From assembly GCA_037974665.1 (NCBI GenBank), contig CM075770.1:94670850-94734849 (forward strand): 64,000 nucleotides of DNA. Reading direction: 5' to 3'. A program made the translations under genes and the position numbers. Shown here piece by piece: positions 12,396-23,348 of this stretch. How positions within the stretch are numbered: the first letter of the stretch is position 1; each line of letters begins with the position of its first letter. A model generated the notes under the pieces. It searched no databases. It had not been told where the DNA came from and worked only from the letters and a program-made list of their open reading frames with translations. This stretch comes from Ehretia macrophylla. Lineage: Eukaryota; Streptophyta; Magnoliopsida; Boraginales; Ehretiaceae.

Positions 12396-12651
12396 TGTAA
12401 CGCCCCAGACCCAGCTCCCACGCCTGCAGGATACACCCCGCCCATAGGGGACGAGCGTGCACCGAGGCCATGGCGAACCTGCCCGAAAGCGCACTATGTA
12501 CGTATTGTCCGCTTTGGTGCCCATACACCTCACCGTTTTGTCACCTCCCAGCCACTGCCAGGAAAACGTGCGTACACGATACGAGGGCACTTACCTTTAT
12601 ATCAAGCAGCCCAGTCTCGTTAGCGTCCGATGTGGGATGCGATTCCTCACA
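12396..12651 (-). repeat. TRIM 5' LTR
   Basis: 256 bp, adjacent to the primer-binding site. It differs from the other copy by roughly ten substitutions and a one-base length change, so the insertion is not very recent. Confidence 0.8.
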
Positions 12652-13969
12652 AGTGGCTTGATATTGAACCTGTTCTTGATAGCTGCATAAATCTCCCCTC
12701 TAGGGGTATTTAGTGGTACGAAGTTCTGGAATCTTGGCCGATCATCCTCCTTTGGCTTGTTGTTGGGTTGAGATCGGGAGTTGGACTGAGGTCGGGAATC
12801 AATATTTCCTTTATCTTTGCCAGTATTGCTACTCAACTTTTTTATCAGCTTATCCTTCTCCTTTTGGGCATTGATCAATTCCTCCGAATATATATGTCCC
12901 TTTACCTTCCCATCATATCCATCAATGATTTCAGGGTCTTTCTTGCCAAGGATGACAAGAATGTCCTATTCTGAAGATCCTTCATGAATGCCGTTACTGA
13001 GAACTTATCATTCAGGTCGGTGATCTCCAAGGCCGCCTGGTTGAATCTGGTACAATAAGATCTAAGAGATTCCTCATGGCCCTACCTGATGTTTAACAGG
13101 GTGGCCGTATGCCTAGTAGGCTTCTTGCTGCTCGTGAACTTGCCAACAAAGGCCTCGGACAATTGGTTAAAATCCTCAATGGAGTTGGGCTCCAAGCCAA
13201 TATACCATCGTTGAGTTACTTCCATTAGAGTAGTTGGGAAGGCCCAACACATTAGCGCATCCAGAACAATGTAAAAATCCATCTTATGTCGGAGCACTGC
13301 CATATGATCCAAAGGGTCCCCTATTCCATCATAGGTCGGTAGTGACGGCAGTTTGTACCTTGGAGGTCTCGACACTGCCATGATTTCTGGGACGAAAGGA
13401 TTAAGGCCTTGCCCAATGTGGGCCCTTCCGGCCGTGGTCCTTGACCTATTGTGCATCGTCACTTGTCACCTGGGCCTGACTGTATCAGGTCGGCGGGCTG
13501 GGCCAAAAGAAGCTATTTCATCAATCGCGGCTGGTGGCAGCCGAATTGGCTCATTCACCTTAGCCGGTATTTGGTTTATGGGTGGAGGAACTGTTTGGTT
13601 TATTTGGGTAGTTGGGTTTTGGGCTGGCCGAGTTGTTTGAGGCTGTAGGAAGAGGTTCAATGTGTCACGGAGCTGCAAGAGGAAGTATGTGCTTGGGATT
13701 TGCGGTGTAAATGTAGATGCTTGTTCCGGAGGCCTTGGTCCCAGAATCACTATTGGGACTGGCGAGTTATTGGGTTGGGGTTCTTCTATAGTGGGTTGTG
13801 TGGTTCAAGTAGAAGGGTGCAGTCCTACTAGTAGAGGTAGCTCGAATCGAGCTTGGTCACCATGTGACAACAGTGGCACGTGTCCACCGACTTGATTGTT
13901 GCTATGAGTGTTAACCATGATGTGGAAACTTAGTGAGATTACATTTCGTTTTCCACATACGTCACCAAG

Positions 13970-14396
13970 TGTTGATGATTAAAACTGATCGGGTGTCTCC
14001 CGAGCTAATCTGCAAAAGAAATGAATGTAGGTCTTGCCCACGTAAGCACTCCGATACTTAAGTTAGTATTCTGCTTGAAAATAATAGCAAGAATTGGAAA
14101 ATATAGTGTAAAGTATGTGAATGATCAATTACCTTTTTTGTGAGTGTGATTTCTATATTTATACTTTTCCTTCTAACAACTTTCTGGATTTCGTGGGATC
14201 CTGTTGCCTTATCATGAGGTCGGGGAATGGTCGGACCTCGGGTGATTTGGGTTAAAGTCTGCACGTCGGGGAAACCGACTTGATGATGACTCTAGCACAG
14301 TTGGGCACTGATTGCATCTGATAGCTCGGACTAACTTATTGGAGATCGGGTTGGTTAATTTTATCCTTATCAGTCGGATAGCAACTTATTATGGTC
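13970..14396 (-). repeat. Probable 5' LTR of the gypsy element
   Basis: Just upstream of gag the minus strand reads ATCATCAACA, then two bases, then TGGTGACGTATGTGG. This looks like an LTR end followed by a primer-binding site, so the LTR would begin at 13970 on the + strand. The outer end is placed at 14396, where the minus strand reads TGACCATAATAAG. That end is a guess, because the partner LTR is not in the window. Confidence 0.4.
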
Positions 14397-14524
14397 AAAG
14401 GTTCCAAGTCTAGTATTTGAAACTTGGAGCATGAGTTTGAATGTGCTACAATACGTCAACCACGAGAATTATAATTTTGGGATGGATCGAATGTGATCAT
14501 AACTAAAGTGAGTTTCTCATTATC

Positions 14525-14566
<42 letters not shown>

Positions 14567-15500
14567 TCAATTAAGAAATATACATATATTATACAAACAT
14601 TAGATAGTCATTTTATACGCAACTTATCAAAAAAAAATTTAACATGTTAGCACCCCTTGGGCGTAGTATGAGTTACCTAATGCTTCTTTTCATCTTGAAA
14701 TAAAAGATATATCTTTGAAAGTAAGTTCTATCAACATTAGACATACTGACAAGATGAACATCACAACATCAACGCATGAAAGCTCCAACACAGTGTAATA
14801 TTTAATTGTCGATTATCAGATGAAATGGAGATGGCTCTTCTGGTCCCCTGGCATGTATGCTAATAGCTTCTTCTTCAGCCCCATGAAAAAATTGTGCAGA
14901 ATAGAGATGATTCTGCCTCAACTCCAAAACAAAGAGAGGGGACTATAAATTATCGATATTTATGGATACAATTAACAGCTTTGTTTAGCTAGCCTAAATA
15001 TATTAGGAATCCAAATTACAGAAGCCAAAAGGAAAAGGAAAGGGAAGTGGAAAGAACAAGACTTTGAAGTTCCATTCCTCTTGTTCTGTTAAACCATCTG
15101 CGACGCACATGGGAAAATGAAAGGTGACCACGTAGTTTTATAGATCCTGTTACTAAAGCCATGCATAATTGCATATGGATCCTGTTACGTGGTCCCATAA
15201 TTCCTTTCTCCCTCCACACCGACACTATCAAATAAGGTTCTACCAAGAAACCTAGTATTTATCTGTGATCGTGAATGAACTCACTGTAGTGGCTAAAATC
15301 GAGGGATGATAACGGATAGGCAAGGGTGAGGCACATGGAAAGTCTTTTTAAATATAATAATATTTTTAAAGTATTTTTAATTCAAAATATTAATTAATAC
15401 TCACTAAAAAATATGAAAAGTATATATAAGCATTGGTTATATATTATAGTCGTCACTGAAAAAAAATCTTGGATCCGTCCCTATAGATAAAGTTTAAAAT
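14397..15500. other. Intergenic DNA with a 37-bp poly-A run
   Basis: No gene recognised. A pure A run at 14528-14564 follows a short, moderately GC-rich stretch. This could be the tail of a retroposed sequence (SINE-like), but I could not identify promoter boxes or a target duplication. Near 15455-15483 the sequence ends TTGGATCCGTCCCTA, which resembles a hAT terminus; no convincing partner end was found. Confidence 0.4.
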
Positions 15501-15680
15501 GAAAATTGACAGATATTCGACCAATAACGAATGCGGCATAATGAAAATTGAAGGGTACCGTAGGGTTTTGGTTTTTTTATAAAGGATAATCAATGGGTAA
15601 CCTGATAAGTTTTGGTATTAAACATTAACAGAATCAAAATTCGAAACACGAAAAAACTTTTTTCTGTTGACCTAACAAAA
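15501..15680. repeat. Fragment related to the hAT-type MITE at 58492
   Basis: The stretch with GGGTACCGTAGGGTTTTGG, AATCAATGGGTAACC and a TTTTGGTATTAAACATTAAC segment lines up with 58560-58660 of the hAT-like element, with many differences. The ends are not preserved. The DNA from 15680 to 16440 is AT-rich and shows nothing else I recognise. Confidence 0.35.
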
Positions 15681-16444
15681 TAATACCTAAAAATTACATT
15701 TTTCAAGTCTAACCCAAAATAAGGAAATGGGATAAGCGCAAATGCCATTCCTCTAAGCTATATGTTACCTTTTTATTTTTATTTTTCTTCTTTTTTTAAA
15801 AATCAAAATCCCTGAGTTACCTTAACAGCTAGATCCTAAAATAAGTTATATAATTTTATCACTGTCCTTACCTCTCTCTTTCTACATTTGTTGGATGTTG
15901 TTTTTATGAATTTTATTATCTTATTGTGTATGTGCAAATATTTTATCGATTTTAATTTTTTTGGGATTGAATATTTATTTATGAAAAATATTGTAGTATT
16001 TAGAATTCTATCATCACAGTGTACATGGGTTTTCTTTCATTTTATTTTTGGACTATTTCGATAATTATATTGATTTTTTTTTTACCATTTTTCTAGATTG
16101 GTTTTTTATTTAAACTATGTTTTTATTTGTTAAAATAAACAGTTACTATTAGAGTTAACTACGGTTCTTAAATTCTTAAAAGTTAATAACATGGTTAGTA
16201 CTTTTAAACTCACACGATTATAGTTACAAATTATGCTAAACAGTCTGAATTAAGACTAGATGGATTAGGTTTGATATGGGTTTCACTGAGGCGAGATGGT
16301 CAAATGATGATCCACTGAACTATAATGGCCAATGCTTGACCTTGGTTCAAGACCAATCGGCCTGAATACAATATTGAGTAATAGGTTACCATCAAAGTGG
16401 CCTATTGCGCTCATCCTATCCGAATAAGTTGACGGGAAAATTGC

Positions 16445-16815
16445 ATAACATCTATTGTTTCTCCAAAATTTTAAATTTGTCTTTATTATTTAGAATTAAT
16501 TAATTTAGTCACTATTATTTTTAAAAATATTTCAAATTTGTCTCTATTGTTCTAAATTAGCCAATTTAGTCCTGATTATTTTTTTAAAAAATTTAATTTA
16601 GTCACAATTCTTTTTATAACATTGAAGACTAATTTGAATTGCATATAAAAATAATAGGGATTAAATTAAATTTTTTTGAGAAATAATAAGGACTAATTTG
16701 GTTAATTTTGAATAATAGGGACGGATTTGATTTTTTTTTAAATAGAGACTAAATTAACTAAATTTCAACAATAGAGACATTTAAAATTTTAGAAAAATAA
16801 TGAGGACCATAATAT
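16445..16815. mobile_element. Foldback (long inverted repeat) MITE, about 370 bp
   Basis: The left half contains repeated AAATTTGTCTCTATTGTT and AATTTAGTC motifs. The right half contains their reverse complements (GGACTAATTTGGTTAATTTTG, AATAGGGACGGATTTGA, AATAGAGACTAAATTAAC). The whole forms an imperfect hairpin centred near 16625. The ends are not sharp and no target duplication was found. It encodes nothing. Confidence 0.55.
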
Positions 16816-17499
16816 ATCACAAGTCATTAGCATTGGTCCCACATCTTCTAGTGTTGAGTCGATTCAATGATAACCAATGCTGAGCCAATTCAATGTTAAC
16901 CAAAGAATATGATAGGTGAGTTGCTACTTGCCAATAAATTCCACTACTTGAGAGGATAGACACGTAAGTCTGGTATAATCGTTTAATAAATCCAGTTGAC
17001 GTGTTTGTTAACCCATAGCTGTTGTATTTGAATCATGTTGAGATGGTTGATGCCACTTACACGGTTGATCTTCATTATCCTCAGGCTATCAAATAACTAT
17101 AAAGAGCCCGCCTTAAACCCACCTAAAAGAAGGGCTTATCCACAATATTGATGCTAAAATCTCAACTAAACCCTTGTCGATCATCTTCTCTAAACCTTGT
17201 GTTTACTCCTTGGATCACTCAAGATATTAACCTTTACTTATTTTCTTCCTTTATACACCTTTCTACCATCTCCATAATTGATTTGAGCATTGGAACTTTT
17301 TTGGTTAACATTGCACCAATGTCCTAAAATAACTTGATTCTCTCTATCTTCTGGATATTGCACATTGTTAGTGTAAACCTAAAAATGTGTCTAACAACTT
17401 TCAACTCAAGATCCTGATTATAGTTTTAAGGTCTATATTCATCATATTGAATAACTTCATGCAAAAACTTAACTTTTTAAGAAGGGTATTATTTTTGTT
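16816..17499. other. Intergenic stretch, LTR-like, no gene
   Basis: Contains a TATAAAGAGCCCGCC box (about 17098) followed by a stretch ending near 17320 that resembles the R/U5 part of a gypsy LTR (CATCTTCTCTAAACC, GAGCATTGGAAC). The other half of such an LTR may lie before the foldback element (16250-16440). This is a weak reading; no ends or target duplication were found. Confidence 0.25.
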
Positions 17500-19027
17500 G
17501 GGTGAATAGCTCCAAACCCCCTTGTGGTCAGACGTAAGTGCACATAACCTCCCTATGGTCTCAAAACTTCATCCAGACCCCCTTGTGGTTCGACCCTTGG
17601 TGCACACCTCCCTCCTCCATCAAATTTTTCGTCACTTTTGATTGCATGTATAACACACACCCACTTATTGCAACTTGGATTCATTTTTAATAATTTTGTC
17701 AATAAAATAAGTGTGTTTATTGACCAAAATACCCTTTTTCACAAATAAATAAATAAATAAACTACCTCATTCTTCTTCTTCTTCCCTTCCTCCTCCCTCA
17801 CCTACCCCACCACCACTAAACCCCACCATAGCCACCCTCACCCACCACCATAAACCCCAACTCCACATTTTGAGATTTAATAACACTGAAAAGAAACAAC
17901 ATTGCTTAAAGCATGTTCAAAAATTAAATTTTTTTCGAAGAGACCTCCATTGGAGAACACTCTCGAAGCTTTGTTTCAGCCATTAGAAAGCTTCAACACT
18001 TCTGTCGAATTGAAGGTCAATTCAGTCACACGAAGCTTCGCAAAAGCTTATTCTTTACTATGTTTTTGGGTAATAAATTCTGATATATTCGTGTATGTGG
18101 TGGCGGTAGTGGTGACCGGAGGTGGAGATGGTGGCGGAGATGATGGTTATTAGGGAACACTCCTGCCACCTCATTGATCGTAACAACCATGCGTCATCTG
18201 TAGGATAGATATATGTAATTTGAAATCCTTACTTCTTGCTGATATGTTGTATTTTGTATTTCCTAGTTTCTTGGCCAACATCACTGTAATTCAGTTTTGT
18301 TTGCCTTGTACCTTGTTTATAAATGTATTGCAATACTCAGCAATATACTTGAGAAGTTCTCAACAATTCAACTTGTTCCCTCTTTATGGTATTAGAAGTT
18401 TGCTAAGCTCTAACGAGCATCGATCCTATTGTTCTCTATTATTATTTTTTTTTTGTCTTTCCTTGCAAATTGTCACGCTATGACTATTGACACACCTATC
18501 ATTCCTTTGACTCAACACCCAACTGAGTGCAGTTCATTGTCTTCTTCACCTCTTATAGCGATTAACGCTGCAAATCAATTACCCTTAAAACTCACAACCA
18601 CAAATTACTTTTCTTGGAAAACCCAATTTGATGCCTTGTTTTATGGGTATGATATTCTTGGATACATAGATGGTACCAAGCCTTGTCCACATGCTGAGCT
18701 TGTTGTTTAATTGACTGTTGCTGGCTGGAGGTAGAGATGGTGGTGGAGATGATGGTGGTGGTGAGTTGACTGTTTCAATTTCTTTTATTTATTTATTTAT
18801 TTTTTAATTATTACTATTATGTTATTGTTAAATACGTTAAAAATTAATAAAAACCACATTTTACGCGAGTGTACTGCACATGCCGTCAAAAATGACGGAA
18901 AATTTGACAGAGGGAGGCGGTGTGCACCAAGGGTCGGACCACAGGGGGGTCTGGAGGAAGTTTTGAGACCACAGAGAAGTCGTGTGCACTTATGTCTGAC
19001 TACAAGGGGGTCTGGAGCTATTCACCC
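17500..19027. mobile_element. Non-autonomous DNA transposon with ~150-bp inverted repeats (Mutator-like)
   Basis: The left 150 bp (17500-17650) and the reverse complement of the right 150 bp (18877-19027) agree at most positions. Both start GGGTGAATAGCTCCA and share GACCCCCTTGT and CGACCCTTGGTGCACACC. The flanks TTTTTGTT (17492-17499) and TTTTTGTT (19028-19035) give a perfect 8-bp duplication, though in T-rich DNA. Long inverted repeats suggest a Mutator-like element, whose duplications are usually 9 bp; hAT makes 8 bp but has short repeats, so the superfamily is unsettled. No transposase. The interior holds a copia fragment and GGTGGAGATGG-type purine repeats. Confidence 0.7.
18170..18710 (+). 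pseudogene. Copia 5' fragment (LTR end, primer-binding site, gag start) inside the TIR element
   Basis: Sequence up to 18386 looks like the end of a copia LTR. A primer-binding-site-like TGGTATTAGAAG follows at 18387. From 18481 the reading gives a gag N-terminus of 76 residues, including LPLKLTTTNYFSWKTQFDAL and YDILGYIDGTKPCP. This is the signature of the first gag segment in Ale/Retrofit-type copia elements. It stops at 18710 and nothing of pol follows. Two similar GGAGGTRGAGATGGTGG stretches flank it (about 18118 and 18727). They could be remnants of an insertion duplication or simple purine repeats. Confidence 0.6.
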
Positions 19028-19391
19028 TTTTTGTTTTAATAGGAACCACAATCTTTTCTAACATGTCTTTTTGTATGCTAGTGAGATTCTTTCTTTTCGA
19101 GTCTTGCACATAGAAATATTATCTTTAAAGAGGTACTAATTGTCTATTTGAATCGAAGACCTTTTAAATACTAGTTAGAAAAGGATTTATACTATTTTTA
19201 ACTGTCTCAAGGTATGAACAGTTTTCTGCGAAATTAACTCTTACTGCAGATTTCTCTGTTTCTTTCGAAATACCACGTTATATCACTTTTGGGGCAAGGC
19301 ACATCTACCAATGAAAAGAAACAACGCAAGAACTAAAAACAGCTACATACATCCCAAAGGAAAAATAAGCCATGTACTTCATGTCCATAGA
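19028..19391. other. Short spacer between two DNA transposons
   Basis: No gene or repeat recognised. It ends at AGA, the target site of the CACTA element, and continues beyond that element at 29121. Confidence 0.4.
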
Positions 19392-19665
19392 CACTACAAG
19401 AAAGATCGATTTCGGCGAGGGACGATTTCCCTCGGGCCGACGCCAAAAGGGTCTTGGCAAGGGCCCAGCCAAGGGAAACGTCTCTCACCGAAACCTTCGT
19501 CGGTGAATTGCGGTCCCTTGCCAACCCTACGTCATTCGGTGCCGACTCGGCGAATGACCATTTAAGCAATGACTATGCGAGGACAACAAGCCCATTATCG
19601 TTTTCGTCCCTCTCTATGCCCTCGCATAAATCGTCCCTCTCCATGCCCTCACCGACTTCTCGTAA
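19392..19665. repeat. CACTA left terminal and subterminal region
   Basis: Terminal CACTACAAGAAA followed by scattered GGCGAGG, CCCTCGG and GACTCGGCGA motifs related to the right-hand 31-bp array. Two near-identical CGTCCCTCTCYATGCCCTC segments (about 19606 and 19633) are also present. These are presumably binding sites for a CACTA transposase accessory protein; that role is inferred from the family. Confidence 0.65.
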
Positions 19666-21544
19666 AATTTAAATAATTACTTTTAGAAACTCTTTATAAT
19701 TAGAGTAAAAAATTTAAATGGAAAAATTTATAAATATGAATTTCATATAAAAATTAAATTAATTAAAATTTGACAATCAAAATTCAACTTAAAATTAATA
19801 TTACAAAATATTTTAATTACATATATGATTACAAAATGTTTTAATTACATATATAATTACAAAATAGCTATCCCCTAAATCTAACTTAACCCTATGCATT
19901 TGAATCTTCTCCGAAACTATTCACGAACTTTGAACCTTTAGAAACTCTTGTCATTGATGAATCTTCTCCAAACCTATAAAACCAATCACAAAAATATCAG
20001 ACACTCCAAAAATAAAAAATAAATTTCAACTTTTTTCACAAACTATTCCAAAAAAACCAATCTGACACCACAAATTTGAAAAATCACTAAATTATTCAGT
20101 AAAAATATATAATAGCACTACAAGTGAAAAAAAAATAGTTAATTATTTACCATGGTTGTCAAATGTCTTAGGAAAAACAAGAATAGCAGAGTACATATTT
20201 CTTTTACTATGTCGGATGTGCAATTTTTCAACCAAAATCCAATCCCAAATAACATGCAGGTCTTCAATTACCTGCACAATGGCCCATAAATGAAAATACA
20301 ATTTTGTAGGACAAGACGTGATCAACCAAATTAATTGGATCAACATAGCTTTAAGCAAAGCTTCCCATCCACGAATTGGAGATTATAATTAATTTGTTTG
20401 GAATATAAAAGCTTAAAATACTTAAATTATAATGACTATATTTTTTTTCTTTTAAGGGAGGCAAAAATCGGTTATAGCACAATCATCACAGGGAAAGTAT
20501 TACTTCTCCTATCCTTGTTCAAGAGTGCACACAAGCAACTGTCTTGGGATAATGTCCACACTGCAAAAGACTGCCCAAGACCATAGTTAGCTAATCAATC
20601 CGCGCAACTATTTATTTAATTATTGTCAACATTTCCACAACATTTTTCAAGAGGCCTCTAAAACATCAAATAACTCCTTACATTAATCAACAAAATTAAC
20701 TTCAATAACATATATGTTGATGATCTCTACCTAAAAAAATTCTTTATATCTTTCCTAGGAATAAGCTTAACCCAAATTCCAACATTTAGCTAGCTAACTT
20801 ACTACCTAGCCTTATTAGTTTGCACTCGAAGCTAGAATCTTCTCAATTGCAAGTTCATATGTAAGCGAAGCTCGGTTGTGGTTTAACTATCACTTGAAAC
20901 TTGAAACTATTACACAACTTACTAACAACCAGGAAACTAACATTCAATATAAAAGCTTCTAGCTAGATTTAATGACTAAACATTCCAGTAAAGACTATAT
21001 TCTAACTGACATATGAAGTACAAATATCTACTATCTCAATTTATGATTAGCTAGTTATACAAATCAATAACTAAACTACTAAAATCAATAGCTAATCACA
21101 AACTAGCTTAACCGACCCAAGTAAGAACCTTTCAATTAGCCAACTACTTCCAAATTATAAGCTTCAACTTCAAACAATAATTCAAAAATTCTACACACCC
21201 CAAAACAATAATAAACCACTTACAAAATTAACACCTTAAATTGCTGACAAGGGAAGAAAAATAAAAAAAATAAAAACACAGCAGCTCAATAGTCTGCCGA
21301 TACTGAATAGGCCACCAGTGCCGGCGGTGAGCAACCCCCGCTGGCATTGGCAGCCAGTGCCCTTCCTATTTCAAACTCACACTAAACGCCCTTTTTTTGT
21401 TAACTCTTATGCAAGCATTCTCTAGTATTCAATCTTTGAAAACTAATGATAAGCTTAAATACGATCTCTTTTTAAAATCTTTCAAGCACTGATAAGAAAT
21501 CAAAGCATAAATTTAACTTAAATCAATTTTTATATAAGCTATCC
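19666..21544. other. CACTA interior, no gene seen
   Basis: AT-rich sequence without a readable conserved protein. The part after about 20600 is similar in composition to the Del-like LTRs, but clear landmarks appear only near its right end (next entry). Confidence 0.35.
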
Positions 21545-21760
21545 ACTAACAGAAAATCAAGGAAAATACACAAATATGCAACCCCTCACCTCCAACTAGT
21601 TAGAAAGGCCAAGTTTGAGCTAAAGGGTGAGCAAATCTAGCCTTTTCTTTCTTCTTCCCCTCTCCTCATTTCTTCACCCATTGGGTATGCTTCTGTTCTT
21701 TCTTTTTTTTCCTTCTTCTCTTCACGCTGAAGCCGCTACTTACAATGGAGATAGTTCAAC
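21545..21760 (-). repeat. Fragment of the Del/Tekay-like LTR family
   Basis: The run ATGCAACCCCTCACC, GAGCTAAAGGGTGAGCAAA, then a long CTTCTTCCCCTC pyrimidine tract matches the layout and much of the sequence at 4930-5050 in the solo LTR at 3064. It is the presumed transcription-start side of the LTR. The ends of this copy were not found. Confidence 0.4.
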
Positions 21761-21967
21761 AGAAAAATTAATTAAAAGTGAAAAAGACTTACAATACCAC
21801 CGGAATAAATTAAAAAAAATTAAAAAATAAAACAGAACAAAAAAGAATTAAAAACAGAAAAATAAATCAGAAAATAAAAAGGAATAAATTAAAAAATAAA
21901 ACATAAAAAATAGACATTAAAAAACAAAAATAAATAAATCCCAAAAATAAATACAAATAATATAAAT

Positions 21968-21969
<2 letters not shown>

Positions 21970-22019
<50 letters not shown>
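21970..22019. repeat. (AT)n microsatellite, about 25 repeats
   Basis: Uninterrupted AT dinucleotide repeat of about 50 bp just before copia B. Confidence 0.95.
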
Positions 22020-22020
<1 letters not shown>

Positions 22021-22086
22021 CTACAAATATGTTATGAATATATATATGTAGAGATCTATACATATATACAACATTTATGTGGGGAT

Positions 22087-22275
22087 TGATAAGATAAGCA
22101 TTTGTTTTTCAAATTATACTTGCACATAGTCTGTTGTAAGTTTAAATTTTATTTGTTGCGATACTTATCAGCAGATATCTCGCATTTGGTTGTAATCACT
22201 TTTGTTACCACTGTACTATTTATTGACTGCACATGCAATTGCTAATATACAAGGAAAAACATTTTTCCCCTTTCA
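22087..22275 (+). repeat. Copia B 5' LTR (189 bp)
   Basis: Starts TGATAAG, ends CTTTCA; immediately followed by the primer-binding site at 22276. Confidence 0.9.
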
Positions 22276-22288
22276 TGGTATCAGTCGC
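22276..22288 (+). other. Copia B primer-binding site
   Basis: TGGTATCAGTCGC: the first nine bases match the complement of initiator tRNA-Met, then it diverges (family consensus TGGTATCAGAGCC). Confidence 0.7.
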
Positions 22289-22379
22289 TCCTGACTCACG
22301 TCACTGAATCACACGATTCTGCCTGTCCCGATGCTCATTCTTTTCTGCTGCATACATTCTTTTCTCAACGCTTCCTGCG

Positions 22380-23348
22380 ATGGCTTCCTCCACTACCTCA
22401 ATTTTTTCCCTCAATTCTTATAATGTAAAGGTGTATGTCACCGTCTCTTTGGACCACACTAATTTTCTCACCTGGCAAACTCAAATTACCAATTTCTTCC
22501 GCTTCAATGGCCTGCTTGGTTATATCGATGGATCCTTCCTTAAACCCAAACCTGATTCCACATCTTCTACTTCTTCAAAATCGTCTGCTGCTGACTCTGT
22601 TCTTGAAGAGTGGCACAAAGTTGACAGCTTCATGACAGCGTGCATCACTGCCACATTGTCCGAATCGCTGGTTCATCATGCCACTGGCTATGATTCTGCC
22701 CACGCGCTCTAGGCTTCCCTTAAAGAATCATTTATGGAACAAATTGTTGCACAAAAATCTCTCCTCCGCGCACAGCTCCGTGCCGTCAAAAAAGGCTCTA
22801 TGTCCATTGTCGACTATCTGAACCATATTCGCCATCTTCTCCATCTCCTTAGCTGCCATCGGAGATCCTCTCTCTGATTCCGACTTGGGGTTAGTCACTT
22901 TTGAGGGTCTTCCTCGTTACTACCGTCATTTCGTCACTTCTGTCGAGAATCTTCCTACGCCTCTCTCTTTCTCTCAACTGCGAGCGAAACTACTGACGTA
23001 TGAATAGCGTCTCGCACTTGACAGAGATGATCTTTCTGCTTCCGACACTGTCGCTCCCTCTTCACAAATCTCTAACTCGTCCACAAAGCACGTATTATTT
23101 ACCCCAACATCTGCCAAAGCCACCTCTTATAACAGTTCCTACTCTTCCAATAAATCCAAAAATCAGTCCTACAGAACAGGCTACAAAGGGACCTGCCAAA
23201 TCTGTCGTCAGAAGGGCCATTCCACCTCCTGTTATACCTATCGCTACACTCCCTCTCATAATAGTCCATCACCACAACAGTTTGCTGGACTTCACTGCTC
23301 TAATTCTAGTCTTTCGCCTTTGCTCCCAACGCCGACAAACACATAGAT
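22380..23348 (+). pseudogene. Copia B gag
   Basis: Starts with ATG at 22380 and is open for 110 codons. It includes VTVSLDHTNFLTWQTQITNF and NGLLGYIDGSF, the standard copia gag N-terminus (DUF4219/UBN2 type). It ends at TAG (22710-22712) and continues in the same sense with a frameshift near 22850. A zinc knuckle (CQICRQKGHSTSCYTYR, with the final Cys/His spacing altered) lies around 23195-23245. Protease follows. Stops lie at 22710 and near 23006, and a TAG sits just before the protease motif near 23345. Confidence 0.8.

Larger units (their letters stand above)
12066..12651 (-). mobile_element. Complete TRIM (586 bp) inserted in gypsy gag
   Basis: Two direct repeats of about 255 bp (12066-12320 and 12396-12651) with TGTAACGCCCC and GATTCCTCACA ends flank a 75-bp interior. 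The interior has a minus-strand primer-binding site (TGGTATTAGAGC, about 12380-12391, matching initiator tRNA-Met except one base) beside the right repeat, and a purine tract (AAAGAGGGGTGAA on the minus strand) beside the left. It is therefore a minus-strand terminal-repeat retrotransposon in miniature. Flanks GGTGG (12061-12065) and AGTGG (12652-12656) form a 5-bp target duplication with one mismatch. It encodes nothing and would need enzymes from another element. It is much more GC-rich than its surroundings. Confidence 0.85.
11885..13918 (-). pseudogene. Gypsy gag polyprotein (interrupted)
   Basis: The start is taken at the ATG at 13916-13918, whose frame runs about 37 codons before an in-frame TGA. 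The region then shows a proline-rich N-terminus (about 13750-13470) and the gag core at 13462-13082 with VPEIMAVSRPPRYKLPSLPTYDG and FNQLSEAFVGKF, as in the retrotransposon gag family (PF03732). Downstream is a basic linker (12878-12660). After the inserted TRIM, a zinc-knuckle-like segment follows (KFFRYHNDHGHMTDDYLELK, about 12035-11975). Frameshifts occur near 13465 and between 13082 and 12878. Dead copy. Confidence 0.7.
9259..14396 (-). mobile_element. Ty3/gypsy element, Tat-like lineage, truncated
   Basis: Minus-strand gypsy element with gag (from 13918), a protease region (about 11170-11860), a linker and reverse transcriptase (about 11127 down to 9259). It is cut off within or just after reverse transcriptase by copia A, so RNase H and integrase are absent here. 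The gag style (CCHC-like YHNDHGH segment and an IEALIRQGHLGQY motif) and the RT end (KLNLEKCTYGV, GKFLGFMVTSRGI) are typical of the Tat/Ogre/Retand group. It is interrupted by a hAT element and by a TRIM, and has several stops. The right limit is my estimate of the LTR end. Confidence 0.75.

Noticed and set aside
12066-12651. Cassandra element with 5S rRNA promoter in its LTR
   Set aside because: No 5S-like A box or C box could be seen in the repeats; kept as a generic TRIM.
13970-14264. Independent small gene at the right of the gypsy element
   Set aside because: It lies in the probable LTR just outside the primer-binding site; the short frame there has no domain.
14528-14564. Poly-A run as the tail of a processed pseudogene
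   Set aside because: No coding similarity upstream and no flanking target duplication found.
17902-18153. Open frame with a glycine/aspartate-rich tail
   Set aside because: The tail is a GGTGGAGATGG purine repeat inside a transposon and the rest matches nothing I recognise.
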